From Anastatus disparis (Eukaryota > Arthropoda > Insecta > Hymenoptera > Eupelmidae), in contig JAFFSR010000291.1 of the NCBI GenBank assembly GCA_017163975.1, forward strand, positions 2,175,001 through 2,239,000: a stretch of DNA of 64,000 nt. Reading direction: 5' to 3'. Below are positions 34,754 through 46,247 of this stretch, in pieces. Under the pieces are notes generated by a model that was given only the letters and a program-made list of their open reading frames with translations, was not told where the DNA came from and made no database searches. A program made the translations under genes and the position numbers. Every line of letters begins with the position of its first letter. Position 1 is the stretch's first letter.

Positions 34754-35242
34754 AAAAACATTTAACAATAAAAATTTTTTAACAAAAAACAAAATTGTCT
34801 TAAAAAAAATGCACTAAACAGTTACAAATAATTTATGATCTTTAACAATTATACGCATACTACGCATCTAACTTAACACATATGTAGCAAATTTATTATA
34901 GATTATCTAATTATTTGAAAACAGCACAAACAAATTATATTTTTTTAAATTCACAAAAAAATATTTTTGAAGTCGGCGTCAAATTTTACATCTGTGCAGA
35001 ACGATTCAACAACTTGACGCCGACTTCAAAAATATTTTTTTCTGAATTGAAAAAAATTTAATTCGTTGATGTTGTTTACAAATAATTAGATAATCCATAA
35101 TATATTTGCTACACATGTGTTAAGTTAGATGCGTAGTCTGCGTATAATTATTGAAGATCATAAATTATTTGCAACTGTTTGGTGCATTTTTTTTTTCAAG
35201 ACGATTTTGTTTTTTGTTAAAAAATTGTTTTTGATAATCGTT
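34754..35242. repeat. Palindromic module of XA
   Basis: Arms of about 230 bp around the centre ATCTGTGCAGAACGATTC. Paired blocks: AAGTCGGCGTCAA/TTGACGCCGACTT next to the loop, AATTAGATAATC, CACATGTGTTAAGTTAGATG, TACGCATACTACGCAT, ATAATTTATGATCTT and TGCACTAAACAGTTAC. The same module, split or whole, is in XB (35443-35696 plus 43019-43200) and XC (57700-59460). Confidence 0.9.
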
Positions 35243-35696
35243 AATATTTGTCGGTAGAGAGTGTTTATTTAATTTTTAGCTTATCAACCCATCTTTAGCT
35301 TATTAGATAATAGTAGAATAATTATTTTCAACTTTGTTTTACTAAAATATAACTAATTATTAAAGAGCCATAACATGTTGAAGTTAATAACTTTACATAA
35401 ATCTAATGCAATCATAAAAAAAATTTTTCAACAAAAAAGAAAACCGACTTCAAAAAAATGCACTAAATAGTTACAAATAATTTATGATCTTCAATAACTA
35501 TACGCATACTACGCATCTAACTTAACACACGTGTAGTAAATATATTGTAGATTATCTAATCATTCGTAAACAGCACAAACAAATTATATTTTTTTCAATT
35601 CAGAAAAAAATATTTTCAAAGTCGGCGTCAAGTTGTTAAAACATTCTGCACAGATATAGAATTTGACGCCAACTTCGAAAATATTTTTTTGTGAAT

Positions 35697-38302
35697 TGAT
35701 AAAATGCAAAGTCATGAATCAACTAACAAGATTTTCCCTGATTTCATAGCTTTATTACAAATAAAAAGTTGATATAAAACTTTAATAATTTATCGTTTAT
35801 CGTTTCCTTTTCTAAAAACAAAAGATTATGACTTTACTTTAACTCTATGTATGCTTCTTTAAATATTAATATTAGATAATAAGATAATCAATAAAGCGAG
35901 AAATAATCTTGCCTTCTTCGTTTGATCTTTACGTCCTTCGAATTGAACAAACCAACGATGGTCTTGTAGGTTCATATGAGAGGCTACACAACATAACTGT
36001 TCTCAGACAAGACACAGATATTTCTTATTATTATTATTTTTTTTTGCATGCAAATAACATTCAATGAATTAAATATAAGGACTCACAGGATATACTATTT
36101 CGTATGTGGTAGGTAAAAAAAATAAAGAAGACTTATTTTAGTTTGAGTTTGGCCTTACGGCTTCTTTTTACTAGTTGCTCATTTATTTCCTATAAATTAC
36201 ATACTACGTTAATTAAATTTATTAATAAAAAAAACACAAGTAGAAAGAATTCAATTGTTACTATTAAATTAAAAAAAATATTTAATTCATTTATAATAAA
36301 TTAACCTTCTAACTACATTTACTTCAATAAAAAAAATTTGACTTAAATCAAAAACAAACTTTTATGAATAACTTTGAACTTTAATAAAGAAGAATTTAAA
36401 TAAGAGGAATTTAACTTAAATTGACAAGAATAAAAAAAAATCTAATTAATTTCCTTATATGACCATTCTTTTTTTTATGAAATTTCTCATTCTTCTTATA
36501 TATATTTATATTTATACGTATCATGGGCCAGATCTTCCTACACCTGTAACAGAAAAAGGGTCTATTACCTGGTCTTAGCAACCGATTCACTACGTGCTGC
36601 ACAAGTACAGTACGTAGCACACGGCGAAGGGCAGCCTTAAAGGCACCCTTTTACACCAACCATCGGCCTTTTGTGCAAGGCGCAGTACTTTCACCTCGAG
36701 GATGGTTTTCCACTCAGAGCTTTTCGGGATCAATCCTAGTCATGTTCCTATTCATAATAAAAATAATATTAATTATAGGTTAGTAATTCTTCGAGGAAAA
36801 CGGATTTTAAATAAATGTTAATCCAGTTAAACAACTTCAAATTGAACACTATTTTTGTTAAAAGAATTAATTCGCGAAATTAACTTTATAATTTTCTATT
36901 AGTTACACAAGTCGCGCACAATCTGAAGATACATCAGCAAAATTCACGGTGATTCTTTTGATACCCATACTCACGATGTGGAAGTTGTTCCTACTGAGGA
37001 GGGTAGACTTCAAAATGACTGAGCTAGATGAGCTGGTTGAGTTGACTGAGATAAGAGAGCGAGAGCGCCTCGTGCAGCGAGTTTTATTCGTGGTTTTGAG
37101 ATAATTATCTGCGCCATCTAGGTAGATAGTTAAGATGACTCATGCTTCAATTTTACATAACGTTCTGTGTAATTTTCCGCGCATGTATACTAACGCCATC
37201 TACCTTGTGCCTTAGATAATATCTATGAATAATATTTAATTACATGTTAATTAGACAGAATTGTTATTATTTATTAAATCTTAAATTTTAATTACTCGAT
37301 TCTTTACTCTTATTTATCTAATTATTGTTAATTCTATGCAAATTTGTTAATAAAGAAAAATCACTAGATGTTAGTAATTTTTATTAGTATCTGAAGTTCC
37401 TTTTACACCTGATATTTGAATTTTTTCTAATTTGCTATACCTTTATTCTCATATTTAATAATAATATTTAATATATATATTCACGATAATTATTTATCAT
37501 GAATATGCATATACTTCATTTTTTTATATGTCCTTTACTTCAAATTCATGTTTTGATTGATTAACAATTAACTATTTTATCAAGTGTAAAAGGATAGTGA
37601 GGCCGTCGAGTAGCGTCTCTTTCCGTCTCTCTCACTCTTGCCAAATTGGACAAGAGACGGCGCTCTTGACCTGTGTGCCGCGCATTAACTTGTCCATGGC
37701 GGGCTTTTCATTCAAATTTAAATTGTGACTTATTTTGCAAAAATTTAGTTAATCATAAAATATTTTTTAATCAGGAATTCTATCATATAAGTATTTATAT
37801 TTTCTGATAAATAATAAATTTTTTTTATAATTATTTCTCTATTTTTCTTAGACGTGATCTGCTTTATCGACCCATATTTCAATATTTCAATTAAACAAAA
37901 ATTATTTGAACTCATCTTCATCAAAAAAAATATGTAAATTTGAACTCGTTGCAAAAACGAAAGATAAAAAAGAAAAACTTTTGTTAACCAAAGAAAATTA
38001 AGCAGTGATTTGGGGACTCTAAGTCTGACCACACGCTGACGCCCATCACTTGGCGCAATTTCTGCGTCCTCCACTGGTCAAACAATTAATCCAATGATGT
38101 TTTGGTGATAATATATTCCGAGTGGTTCCGACTGCAATAATACACATGTAAACCCGGCTCCTCCCACATACATGGAAATAAGGGCAAAAACATTTTCAGT
38201 GACATAGTGCCGTATATGTCAGACCAAAATAATTTAATATAAATTAAAGTTTCTTCTTTCATTTGAATTTTTTATTATGGGCAAGATTTTAGGATCGTTG
38301 CA
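35697..38302 (-). mobile_element. Presumed 3' LTR of the Gypsy-type element (2.6 kb)
   Basis: Lies between the polypurine tract and the element edge. On the minus strand it starts TGCAACGATCCTAAAATC and ends GCATTTTATCA. It is long for an LTR, so a further insertion inside it is possible. A GC-richer stretch at 36520-36720 includes a hairpin-capable pair (CTACGTGCTGCAC / GTACGTAGCAC). The frame at 37745-38074 has no recognisable domain and is not called. Confidence 0.55.
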
Positions 38303-38314
38303 CGGTCCCCCCAT
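38303..38314 (-). promoter_or_regulatory. Polypurine tract of the LTR element
   Basis: On the minus strand TAATGGGGGGACCG runs directly into the TGCAACGATCC start of the 3' LTR. Such a tract primes plus-strand DNA synthesis. Confidence 0.6.
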
Positions 38315-38471
38315 TAAAATGAAAGACAAAAAATTTTTCGCATGCAATGTATTTATATAGCAAAATAACAATTTTCTTATAAAGAATGTAAAACATAAAA
38401 AAAACTTCTTTTCAATTAAAATAAAAGAAAAAAAATAAATAAAAAAACACAGTGTTAACTTTTTTTTTCCT

Positions 38472-38873
38472 TCAAAGGTCTTCGCTAGCGTGGATTTCTA
38501 GGTAATCCTCATCGCTGACGAAGGTAATAGCTTTAGATGGCGCGATTGGGCCAAAGATGTTTTCGGGAGGTGGTAATTTCTCCTTGTGGGGCACAGAATA
38601 ATGTGTGGCCAGCCACTCAGCGACCTTTTGATGGGCTTCCGATTTCTTCTCCCTTTTTTGTTCCCATCTAACATAATCTACCGGGTCCTGGCACGTATAT
38701 TGCCCGTAAAAACGAGCTGCTCTTTATTTTTCCTTATTTATTTTTTTTAAAGCCATCTCAAACTCTATAGCCTGGATCTTCTTCTTCATCTCAACAATTC
38801 GGCAGTGGAGGCGCTTAATCAGCCTGCGGTCCTTCCCCGATCTGCCCATGATATGGTCGTAAAGCTGAAGCAT
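38472..38873 (-). pseudogene. Accessory frame between pol and the 3' LTR, one stop
   Basis: One minus-strand frame from ATG (38871-38873) to TGA (38472-38474), 134 codons, with a single in-frame TAA near codon 50. The first half (MLQLYDHIMGRSGKDRRLIK, then a Lys/Glu/Ile-rich stretch) is likely a coiled coil. The second half, with GQYTCQDPVDYVRWEQK, VAEWLATHYSVPHKEKLPPP and AITFVSDEDYLEIHASED, is acidic at the end. No signal peptide or membrane segment, so not an obvious envelope. Base composition is clearly less AT-rich than its flanks, as expected for coding DNA. I do not recognise the family. Confidence 0.6.
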
Positions 38874-38976
38874 GAAAGAGACCACGTATTAAATTATTAT
38901 CTTGGTTAATAAGTTGGTACGTAGCACAGGACTTCACATTATCTACTAAATACGGCCCTTCATACAGTGATAGAAA

Positions 38977-41900
38977 TTAACCAATTATTCTCCGTTCACC
39001 GATAGACATATTACACGCCTTCACCAAAACTAATTCCCCGGTTTGATACGATACAAGGTTAGTACGATTATTCCATTTATCCGCGCGCTTTATACCCTTC
39101 TTATGGATTCGATCATAAACCAATGATAATTTCTTTTCATACGGAATTGTTCGATCTTCCTGCTCTTTAATCCATTTTTCCCAGAATCTAGAAGGTTTTT
39201 TGTTGAGCTGTATTTCCATTGGTGTATATTCGATAGTCTCGTGGTACGATTCGTTCATACAATCTTGTTTAAACCCAACCCAGTTTGCCCATGAGCTATG
39301 CCTATCACCTACTCAAGTTCTAAAAAACCTTCCGAGCTCTTTATTTGTTCTTTCAACCATATTGCTTTGGGGGTGTCTAATTGCCGAAAATACCTGACGA
39401 ATGTCTTCGTCTTTTAATCTTTTCAATCATTGGACAGACGTAAATTAGGTCCCGTGATCTGATTGAATTTTTTTCGGTTTCCCATATCTTGGAATGTATT
39501 CCTCGAATATTTTCTCGATTGTCGTCCTGGTATCCGCTCTCCTTATAGGATAGAGGACAATATACTTAGAAAATGCATCCATAACGGAAAGAATATGTTT
39601 AGTTCCTCCCCGTGCCCTCGGTAACGGATCGTAGAAATCAACAGAAACTAGATCAGCAACCCCCTCTGGAACAATCGGTTGAGTCATAGCGGCTGATCCC
39701 TGTGTATATACTTTATTTCTTTGGCATGAGTCACAACTTCGAATCGTCTTATAAACTATTTTATTCAACTTCGGGTGGTAAAATGTATCTTGTAGCATTT
39801 TGAAACACTTCATACTTCCAATGTGACCATATACTTCATGTATTTCCTTGATTAGAATATGGATAATTTTTCCAGTTAGAACATACTTAAATCTATCTCT
39901 GCATTTCTTTATTAATCTCATATCTTGCATGCGATACGCTTCGTTTATTTCACCTTTTTGGATGCCATCGATAATGATCAGGAGTTTCAGATCCCTTCTC
40001 TGCCACTCTCCTAGATTGCGTAGCAAATCATTCATTTCCTTTGACGGTTTCTTAGCAAGTATAAGAGTAATTGATGCTAGATCATCGTCAAATTTGTTTC
40101 CTTGAAGGCAGCTAAGAGCATCCGCCAGGCAATTTCTCTTTCCTGGAACATACTCTAGTATTATATCGTATTCCTGTAATGCCAACGCCCATATTTTTAA
40201 TCTAACGCTAAGGAATTTACAGAACATCGGGAACTCCAATGCTTTATGGTCCGTTTTAACGAATACTTCGTTAAAGCCCATAAAATGGCTAGCGTTTTCA
40301 GTTTGGTTGTAAAATAATTGAGTTCAGCCGCTTTCAATGTACGACTTTCCAGGCTAACTACTTTTACAACTGGATTTTTATCTTCTTGACATAATGCAGC
40401 TCATAATACCACCGAACTTGCATCCGTGTATAGAATAAAAGGTTTGTTGCGGATAGGGTGGTATAGCATCACCTCCTGCTTAAACAACTCCTTAATTCTA
40501 TTAAAGGCATTTTGGTGTTTATCTTCCCAGTGCCATTTAGTTCTTTTCCTTATTAGTTCGAGAAGTGGTACCGTTTCGGCTGATAATTCATGAGTGAATT
40601 TTGCGCAAAAGTTTACTAGGCCTAGGAATCCTTTTAGCTGTTTTACAGTCCTCGGAGGTGTAATCTCATCTATAGCGGCTACCTTGTCCGGATCCGTTGA
40701 AATTCCTTTTGTCGTCGAAATATGACCTAGAAATTTTAATTTAGTCTTGAATAATTTAACCTTATCGAAATTAAAGGTTAAATTCGCCTTCTTCGCCGTA
40801 AGAAAGATCTCCTTTAAATGATCTGGATGTTCGTTAAAAGAACTGGACATAAAGACCCAATCGTCCACAAAATCCATAAAAAACTGCTTCATGGGTCGTA
40901 AAAATAGCTCTGTTGCCCTTGTAAGTGCTGATCCTTACTTCTAACCCAAATGGGACAACCTTATATTGATAAGTTTTTCCGTTATTAAAAAATGCAGTAT
41001 ATTTTCTTGAATCAACGTGCAATGGAACCTGCCAGAAGCTTGCTATTAAATCTATTGTAGACATAACGTCAAAACTTCGACAATTTTTTAGAACTTCATC
41101 CATGGCTTCTGGTCCATCATGGTCATCTTGCAATCGTTTATTCAATTCTCTTGCATCTAAGCATAAACGGAGTGTACCATTATTTTTTTTTTACTGGGAC
41201 TACTGGATTAATAAAATCACTCGTAGATCTCTCGATAATATCATATCTTAGCATTCGATTGATTTCTTCAGTGACTTTGTCCCTCAGGTTGATCGGTACC
41301 GGATATGCCTTTCTATAATAGGGTGCACCGTTGTTTAAAACGAGCTTATGTACGTATGTTCGGATTCTCCCTGGTTCCGGGCGGAAAATGTCTCGGAATT
41401 CGAAGATTAAATTCCTTAACTGATCTTTCTGCTCAACCATTAATTCAGGTAATAGATTTATTTTATATTCTACCTTCGTGGCGAATACGCGACGATCTTC
41501 TTCTTCTTGCATCGAATAATCCACGTATCCATCTATGTTAACCTCAGAGGTTATTGAATTTATTCCGACTATATCTTTTTTCGATATTATGGCGTCATCG
41601 TATGGAATGTCACAGAATTCCTTCTGGTTTATGGGGATACGAATTTTTCCATTACCAGTGTCAATTACCATCTTGATTAACCTTTGGGTATCAATTCCAA
41701 AAATACATGGGCGTACTAACCGTGTAATTATCAGGAAGTTGGTTTCTACTTTTTTATACCTCCTAGGGTGACACAAACACGAAACTGTCTTTTTATACTA
41801 ACGGATTTCTCGCCTGTGGAACCTGTTGCTTGAAGTGCAACGACAGCTAATGTTGGTTTATTCTTCAGCCTACTAGAGTAGTTTTATAGAATTCCTTGGA

Positions 41901-42128
41901 AACGCAGGTAATCCGACTTACTGTGTTGATCAATACTTTTGTTTTGATACCTTCTAAACTAATAGTAATTTCAGGACATCTCGTGGTCTGGTATGATTGC
42001 TTTCCATCATCCTGTTCACCTTCCTCCATAAGTGAGTCTTTAATATCGTCAAAAACTGTATTTATTTCTACCTTTTTTGAGCTAGCCGGGGCTTCCTTGT
42101 CCTTCCAGTTTCCTGGTATTTGATCCAA
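38977..42128 (-). pseudogene. Gypsy-type pol: protease, RT, RNase H, integrase (broken)
   Basis: Order on the minus strand: protease region (41865-42128) with KVLINTVSRITCVS, where the normal DTG active site reads NTV; linker and RT start (41180-41776) with YPVPINLRDKVTEEINRML and FINPVVPVKK; RT (40834-41145) with STIDLIASFWQVPL and QYKVVPFGL; RT/RNase H (40401-40892) with DFVDDWVF, LKFLGHI and FILYTDASS; RNase H end and integrase (39445-40281) with KTDHKALEF, an H-H-C-C zinc region (HEVYGHIG...CDSCQRNK), SVDFYDPL and QSDHGT; and the integrase C-terminal side (38977-39258) with SYHETIEYTPMEIQLNKKPS. Frameshifts separate most pieces. It would copy and integrate the element. The lost protease Asp and broken frames make this copy dead. 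Confidence 0.85.
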
Positions 42129-42919
42129 TATCGTTGCACCACCTTTAAAGTTATCCGAGGCAGAAGGTGCAACGTTTGCTCGTTTTCCTGTTGTTGGTTT
42201 CCCTCCTCCTCGATGATTGTTATTTCTCGAATACCGGGCTTTGATACATCATTCGAAGCATAAAACGAACTTCGTGGCCGGTAAGGTCGGTCGTATGACC
42301 TATTAACCTCTCTATTGGGCTTTGATGACCTGACACTCAAATTATAAGAGTCCTTAGGTGCTCCGTTAAAGGAAGAAGGTTTTCTTATAGGGTATTCTTC
42401 AATTCTTTTGTTTCTCGTATAATTCAATGTTCCAGCTTGATCTAACGCATCTAATAGCTTAATGAAGTCGTCAATCTTGCCTATTTCTTGTATGATAATA
42501 GCCTGTTGCATTTGTTCATCAAAGTGTTTGGCTAACCTTCGGACTGTGAATTGCTCTGGGGGTGCATCTTCCGCCTACTTTACATTATTGTAAAGGCGGT
42601 ACACATACTCGCTCCTGCTTGAATTATCTTTTCCTTGATAATAGCCTAATTCAAGTTCCTGGCGCACCTTGTCTTGAACACTCTGATTCTAAAATCTTTT
42701 CAGCAATGCCAATCTGAATTGCTCAGCATTCTGGATCTGAGCTTCAACGTGTTTCCACCAATCCTTGGCAGGGCCTTTTAGTGCTTGGTCAATTAAGACT
42801 TTTATCCCAAGAATATCTACTGCAGTCAACTTCATATAATCTAATAATGACTTTATATATGCAGCCGGCCTTTCATATGTTGCTGCCAAAAAGGTAGGTA
42901 TTTCAAACTTAGGCTTCAC
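42068..42919 (-). pseudogene. Gag of the LTR element (broken)
   Basis: Two main pieces: 42689-42919 with IPTFLAATYERPAAYIKSLL and ALKGPAKDWWKHVE, which resembles the Gypsy-type capsid, and 42068-42511, a polar Arg/Asn/Glu-rich tail. A TAA near 42688 and a stop near 42578 interrupt the frame. No CCHC zinc knuckle is visible. The gag tail overlaps the protease region. The likely start is the ATG at 42917-42919. Confidence 0.7.
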
Positions 42920-42984
42920 AATGCCTGGTGAGCTACTCCCTTAGCGCACCCTAAGTTGGGCCATATCCACCAATTCTTCTTTAT

Positions 42985-43018
42985 TTTTTATTATGGGCAA
43001 GACTTTAGGATTGTTGCA
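42985..43018 (-). mobile_element. 5' LTR remnant
   Basis: TTATTATGGGCAAGACTTTA and GGATTGTTGCA match 38270-38302 in the same orientation with a few differences. It ends in CA at the element edge. The rest of the 5' LTR is deleted up to the gag leader. Confidence 0.65.
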
Positions 43019-43495
43019 AAAAATATAATTTGTTTGTGCTGTTTACAAATAATTAGATAATCTATAATATATTTGCTACACATGTGTTAAATAAAATGCA
43101 TAGTATGCGTATAATTATTGAAGATCATGAACTATTTGTAACTATTTAATGCATTTTTTTGTATTCGGTTTTGTTTTTTGTTAAAATTTTTTTATTGTTT
43201 AACGTTTTTTTTCAATGTTTTGTAAGTCAGATTTTTTTTTGTAAAAAATCTTTTTTTTGTTAAAAAATTTTTTGTTTCTATTTTTCAGTGAATCTCCTTA
43301 CTAAAAGCGCAAATATAGATAGACCTACTAATTACGCCAAACTTTCATTATTAATTCATAACGCATGCATTAGTACACTATACCAAGCAATGTATAGGAG
43401 GAAGGAGAGAAGGCTCAACGGCACAGTGTTGTTGTGTGTGCATGTATATATATATTCAAACTTAGATAAGAAAGCGAGAGAGAGAAAGAGAATGA

Positions 43496-43547
<52 letters not shown>

Positions 43548-43552
43548 AAGAG
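43019..43552 (-). mobile_element. XB right half of palindrome, unique part and (GA)n tract
   Basis: Begins AAAAATATAATTTGTTTGTG, continuing the module cut at 35696. At 43288 the AGTGAATC...GCGCAAATATAGATAGACC block starts, then ATTAATTCATAACGCATGCA and TGTATAGGAGGAAGGAGAG. The GA tract (43475-43552) ends where LINE B begins. Confidence 0.8.
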
Positions 43553-43909
43553 AAGATTGATTGATTGATTGAAGCATTTATTTCAGGTCATGGGATTAAA
43601 CCTTGTATGACCATAAAGATTTACAGTAGTATACAAGGTTTAATATAAATTGCAATAATAGTGTATAACATAGCTAGAATTCCCTAGTAAAAGAACAATA
43701 AAAAATAAAAATATTCTATCACAAACAATAAAGTTTAAATACTAAATTTGAATTTATAATAGCTGAATTTAGATAACTATAGATCAGTAAAATAAGTAGA
43801 TTTTTTAATTAAACAGTTGTTGCTACCAACGCCACAAATGAACACTCAATTCAGGTCCATTCATACTGTAATGCATGGTAGTACGTGTTTTTGTGTAGCA
43901 AAACCACAT

Positions 43910-45735
43910 TTATTGAGTACTCAGTGTACTCAGCCACTCTGAACGTTCGTCTGTTATTAGCTTGTTATATAAGCGTGATTTAATTAACAAAGTGCGCCCC
44001 GAGTGAAAGTCCACAAAAAGATCACTGTGTTCATTTATGTTTGATGATCCTGTGTAGGTAAATGAATTTAACATTGCGGCTGTTCGCACTACTGGGCATA
44101 TAAGTAGAAGAGGAGATAGCCTACTTGACGACCTAACAGCTGCATCAACATTTGCACGAATAAATTTCGTAGCAAGGTATTGTGGATTTTGATATGATAT
44201 AATAGTATGTGCAAGAATTGTTTTAAAATAAAGACGCCTATTACCGACTGATAACCACCCCAGTTCAAGACGAAAAGGGGTGACCATTTCACGTCTGCTA
44301 ATGTCGCCAAAGACAAATCTTACGCAGGCATTAAAAGCACGATGGAGTTTGAGGTTTAAAGATTGAGGTAAGTCATCATAAACTACACTGCAGTAGTCAA
44401 TAATCAGGAAGATCAAGGCCTTAATAAGCTCTTTTTTGACCTTTCTCGTCAGAGCATGTCTATGGAACTTGAGAGACTGAAGCGTTCCAAAAATACGACC
44501 AATAACTAAGTTAATTTGTTTACTCCAGTTTTAAGAGCTACTGATCCAGACTCCCAAGTTCTTGACAACATCTGTAAATGCTATAGGAACATTGTTAACA
44601 AAGATTTTAGGGCAGGTTGAAAGATCAATTCTCGAGATATATTGCTCACTTCCAAGAAATATAGCTTGCATTTTGCTGGGATTCAAGGATAATCAATTAT
44701 CATTTGCCCATTTTACTACAGCAGCCACCTTATGATTTATGAAATCAATCTCGTGGCCTAGATCAATCGGAAGAAAAGAGTGGTACAGCTGTAGGTCGTC
44801 GGCAAAAAGAATGTGCTGGGTTACGTTAAGTACTAATGGAAGGTCGTTTATGTAGATCGAGAAGAGTAAAGGACCCAAGATACTTCCTTGTAGTACACAA
44901 GCTGTACAGGAAACCCATTCACCCACCATTTTGTCAAGGTCAGGAACAGAGTAGTGCCTGCCTCTCAAATAAGATGCAAACCAATTAATAACAGTATTAG
45001 AACAATTTAGAGCACAAAGCTTAAGAAGAAGTCTCGAATGAGGCACCGTATCAAATGCCTTCGAGAAATCGAATAGAAGCAACACTGTTATCATCCTTTT
45101 ATCGATAGCATGACGAGCATCATCAAGAAGTTTTAGAAGTGCTGTCTGTGTACTATTTGCCTTTCGAAAACCTGTCTGAAGAGGGTTAAGTAAGGCATTT
45201 GTGTCAAGATGAGAATACAGTTGAGTGTGTATCACCCTCTCAAGAACCTTTGATATCTCGCATAATTTGGCAATAGGTCGTGTTTGAGATGGTGAATCCA
45301 TTTGGTTTGTCTTCGCCAAAGGCAGAAAAAAGGCCCTTTTCCATGCATCAGGAAATACTCCATATGACAGGGATGAATTGACAATATGAGTTAGGGAAGG
45401 CAGAATAGAATCCACAGTGATCTTCAAAATATCAGTTGAGAGGTGGTCGGGTTCAACCGCCTTGGAGGAAGCTAATTGTAGCAATGAATCAACCATGGAG
45501 CAGTTGACCTCAGAGAAATCAAAAACTGGCAAATCATCACGTAATGGTAAAGAGAGCACTCTACGAATTTCATCATCATTCAGAGCAGCTGATGATGAAG
45601 AAACAGACGTATAGTGATTTAATAAGGCCTGAGATGAGAAATACTGTAGAGGTGATGGTAATACTTTAATCGAGAGACCAATTGTGTGTAAAACTGACCA
45701 ACGGTGGTTGAATTCACCGAGGTAGTCAAACGTTT
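43910..45735 (-). pseudogene. LINE B ORF2: linker, reverse transcriptase, C-terminal domain
   Basis: The reverse transcriptase core (44693-45559) has DAWKRAFFLPLAK, RPIAKLCEISKVLERVIHTQ, TGFRKANSTQTALLK, LLLFDFSKAFDTVPH, CVLQGSILGPLLF (usually GVPQGS) and HILFADDLQLYHS, with the DD pair intact. The thumb/C-terminal part continues through 44416-44693 with one stop (a Lys-like position before NWSK) into 43910-44416 with DYCSVVYDDLPQSLNLKLHR and VTPFRLELGWLSV. Upstream the frame runs on to NDFIFKRLTTSV, where the Penelope element cut it. The endonuclease is at 52352-52860. Confidence 0.85.
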
Positions 45736-45738
45736 AAA

Positions 45739-45750
45739 AATAAAATCATT
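45739..45750. other. Target-site duplication AATAAAATCATT, left
   Basis: Matches 52352-52363; an additional A on the left of both copies extends it to 13 bp. It lies in the LINE B coding frame (…NDFI) on both sides of the insertion. Confidence 0.85.
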
Positions 45751-46247
45751 ATTATGTACGAATCGACTGACAGTGAAAAATTAAATAAATACTTCAATGA
45801 ACGAACGGGCTATACTGTCGAAAAACTTGTTTTATTGTGTTGACAACGTTTCAGTTACATTTCAAAGTAACCCTTTTCAAGTCACTAAAATAATATAAAT
45901 AACAAATATAAAATACATTTAGCAAGAGAATAAATTTACACAAATTTCAAAAAACTTAAAATAACTCACATAAACCATTATGATCTAGTCAAAAAATTCA
46001 AGCATATTATTATACATAATAATCGTCAATTATTAAGAACATTTAGAAATGAAACGATCATAATGACTACACTATTGCGGCAATACTAATACAATAAATC
46101 CAAACAGGCCGCCTCAAAGCAAAACATACATGTCAGATCCAAGACCAAGAATAACAAAATCGAACCAAGATACGCAACCAGCTACAACAATCCATTAATG
46201 TATTTTTTGAAAACACCTCTAAGATTTTGGGTGTCCGACATTAAATT
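45751..46247 (-). repeat. Penelope pseudo-LTR 1 (497 bp)
   Basis: Same sequence as 48896-49392 with only a few differences, for example AAATACTTCAATG versus AAATAATTCAATG near the outer end. It includes the last codons of the ORF and the 3' untranslated part. Confidence 0.9.
45841..45884 (-). ncRNA. Degenerate hammerhead-like motif in Penelope pseudo-LTR
   Basis: On the minus strand: GTGACTTGAAAAGG, a stem GTTAC-TTTGAAAT-GTAAC, then TGAAACGTTGTC. The layout resembles hammerhead ribozymes reported in Penelope pseudo-LTRs: a CUGANGA box, stem II, GAAA and a GUC cleavage site. The CUGANGA box is not intact (CTTGAAAA). The same motif is at 48986-49030, 50012-50058 and, on the plus strand, 52252-52297. 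Confidence 0.35.

Larger units (their letters stand above)
29416..35245 (+). mobile_element. Foldback-type repeat X, copy XA, with a LINE inside
   Basis: Order: 5' end CTGACTTCAAAAAAGAGGAG with GTTCTCAATTC; a unique ~240-bp part including ATCTAATAGAGGATGTCTGC, TTTCTTAATTTG-like sequence and ATTTACCTCCCTTATACTTC; a (CT)n tract; the LINE insertion; (CT)n again; AATATATATACATGCACACA, then TTGGTATAGTGTACTAATGC and TACTAATATTTGCGCTTTTA; a strongly palindromic module; and an end containing TTTTTTTTTTCAAGACGATT. The same order, inverted, is seen at XB and XC. Without the LINE it would be about 1.1-1.2 kb. No coding capacity of its own. Confidence 0.75.
35697..43018 (-). mobile_element. 7.3-kb Ty3/Gypsy-type LTR retrotransposon, Osvaldo/Ulysses-like, defective
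   Basis: It interrupts the palindromic module of XB, whose complementary halves lie exactly at its two edges. Edges read TGATAAAATGC on the left and TTAGGATTGTTGCA on the right, i.e. TG...CA. Gag and pol run on the minus strand, followed by an accessory frame, a polypurine tract (38303-38314) and a long presumed 3' LTR (35697-38302). The 5' LTR at the right edge is reduced to ~34 bp that match the start of the 3' LTR. Pol order (PR-RT-RH-IN) and RT wording such as RLCLDARELNK and STIDLIASFWQVPL are Osvaldo-clade-like, by recollection rather than search. A clean target duplication was not resolved. Confidence 0.8.
43553..45750 (-). mobile_element. LINE B, 3' part, in the (GA)n tract of XB
   Basis: The 3' end is (GATT)4 with GAAGCATTTATTTCAGGTCA, then a 3' UTR to about 43909. 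The 5' direction continues to AATAAAATCATT (45739-45750), where the Penelope insertion starts; the LINE resumes at 52352. It is a different subfamily from LINE A and C: its tail and reverse transcriptase wording differ, and its terminal repeat is GATT rather than GATTT. Confidence 0.85.

Noticed and set aside
37745..38074. 109-codon minus-strand frame in the presumed 3' LTR
   Set aside because: Lies between the polypurine tract and the element edge, AT-rich and Lys/Ile/Phe-biased; no domain.
43288..43577. Frames through the (GA)n tract
   Set aside because: Arg-Glu or Ser-Leu runs from the microsatellite.
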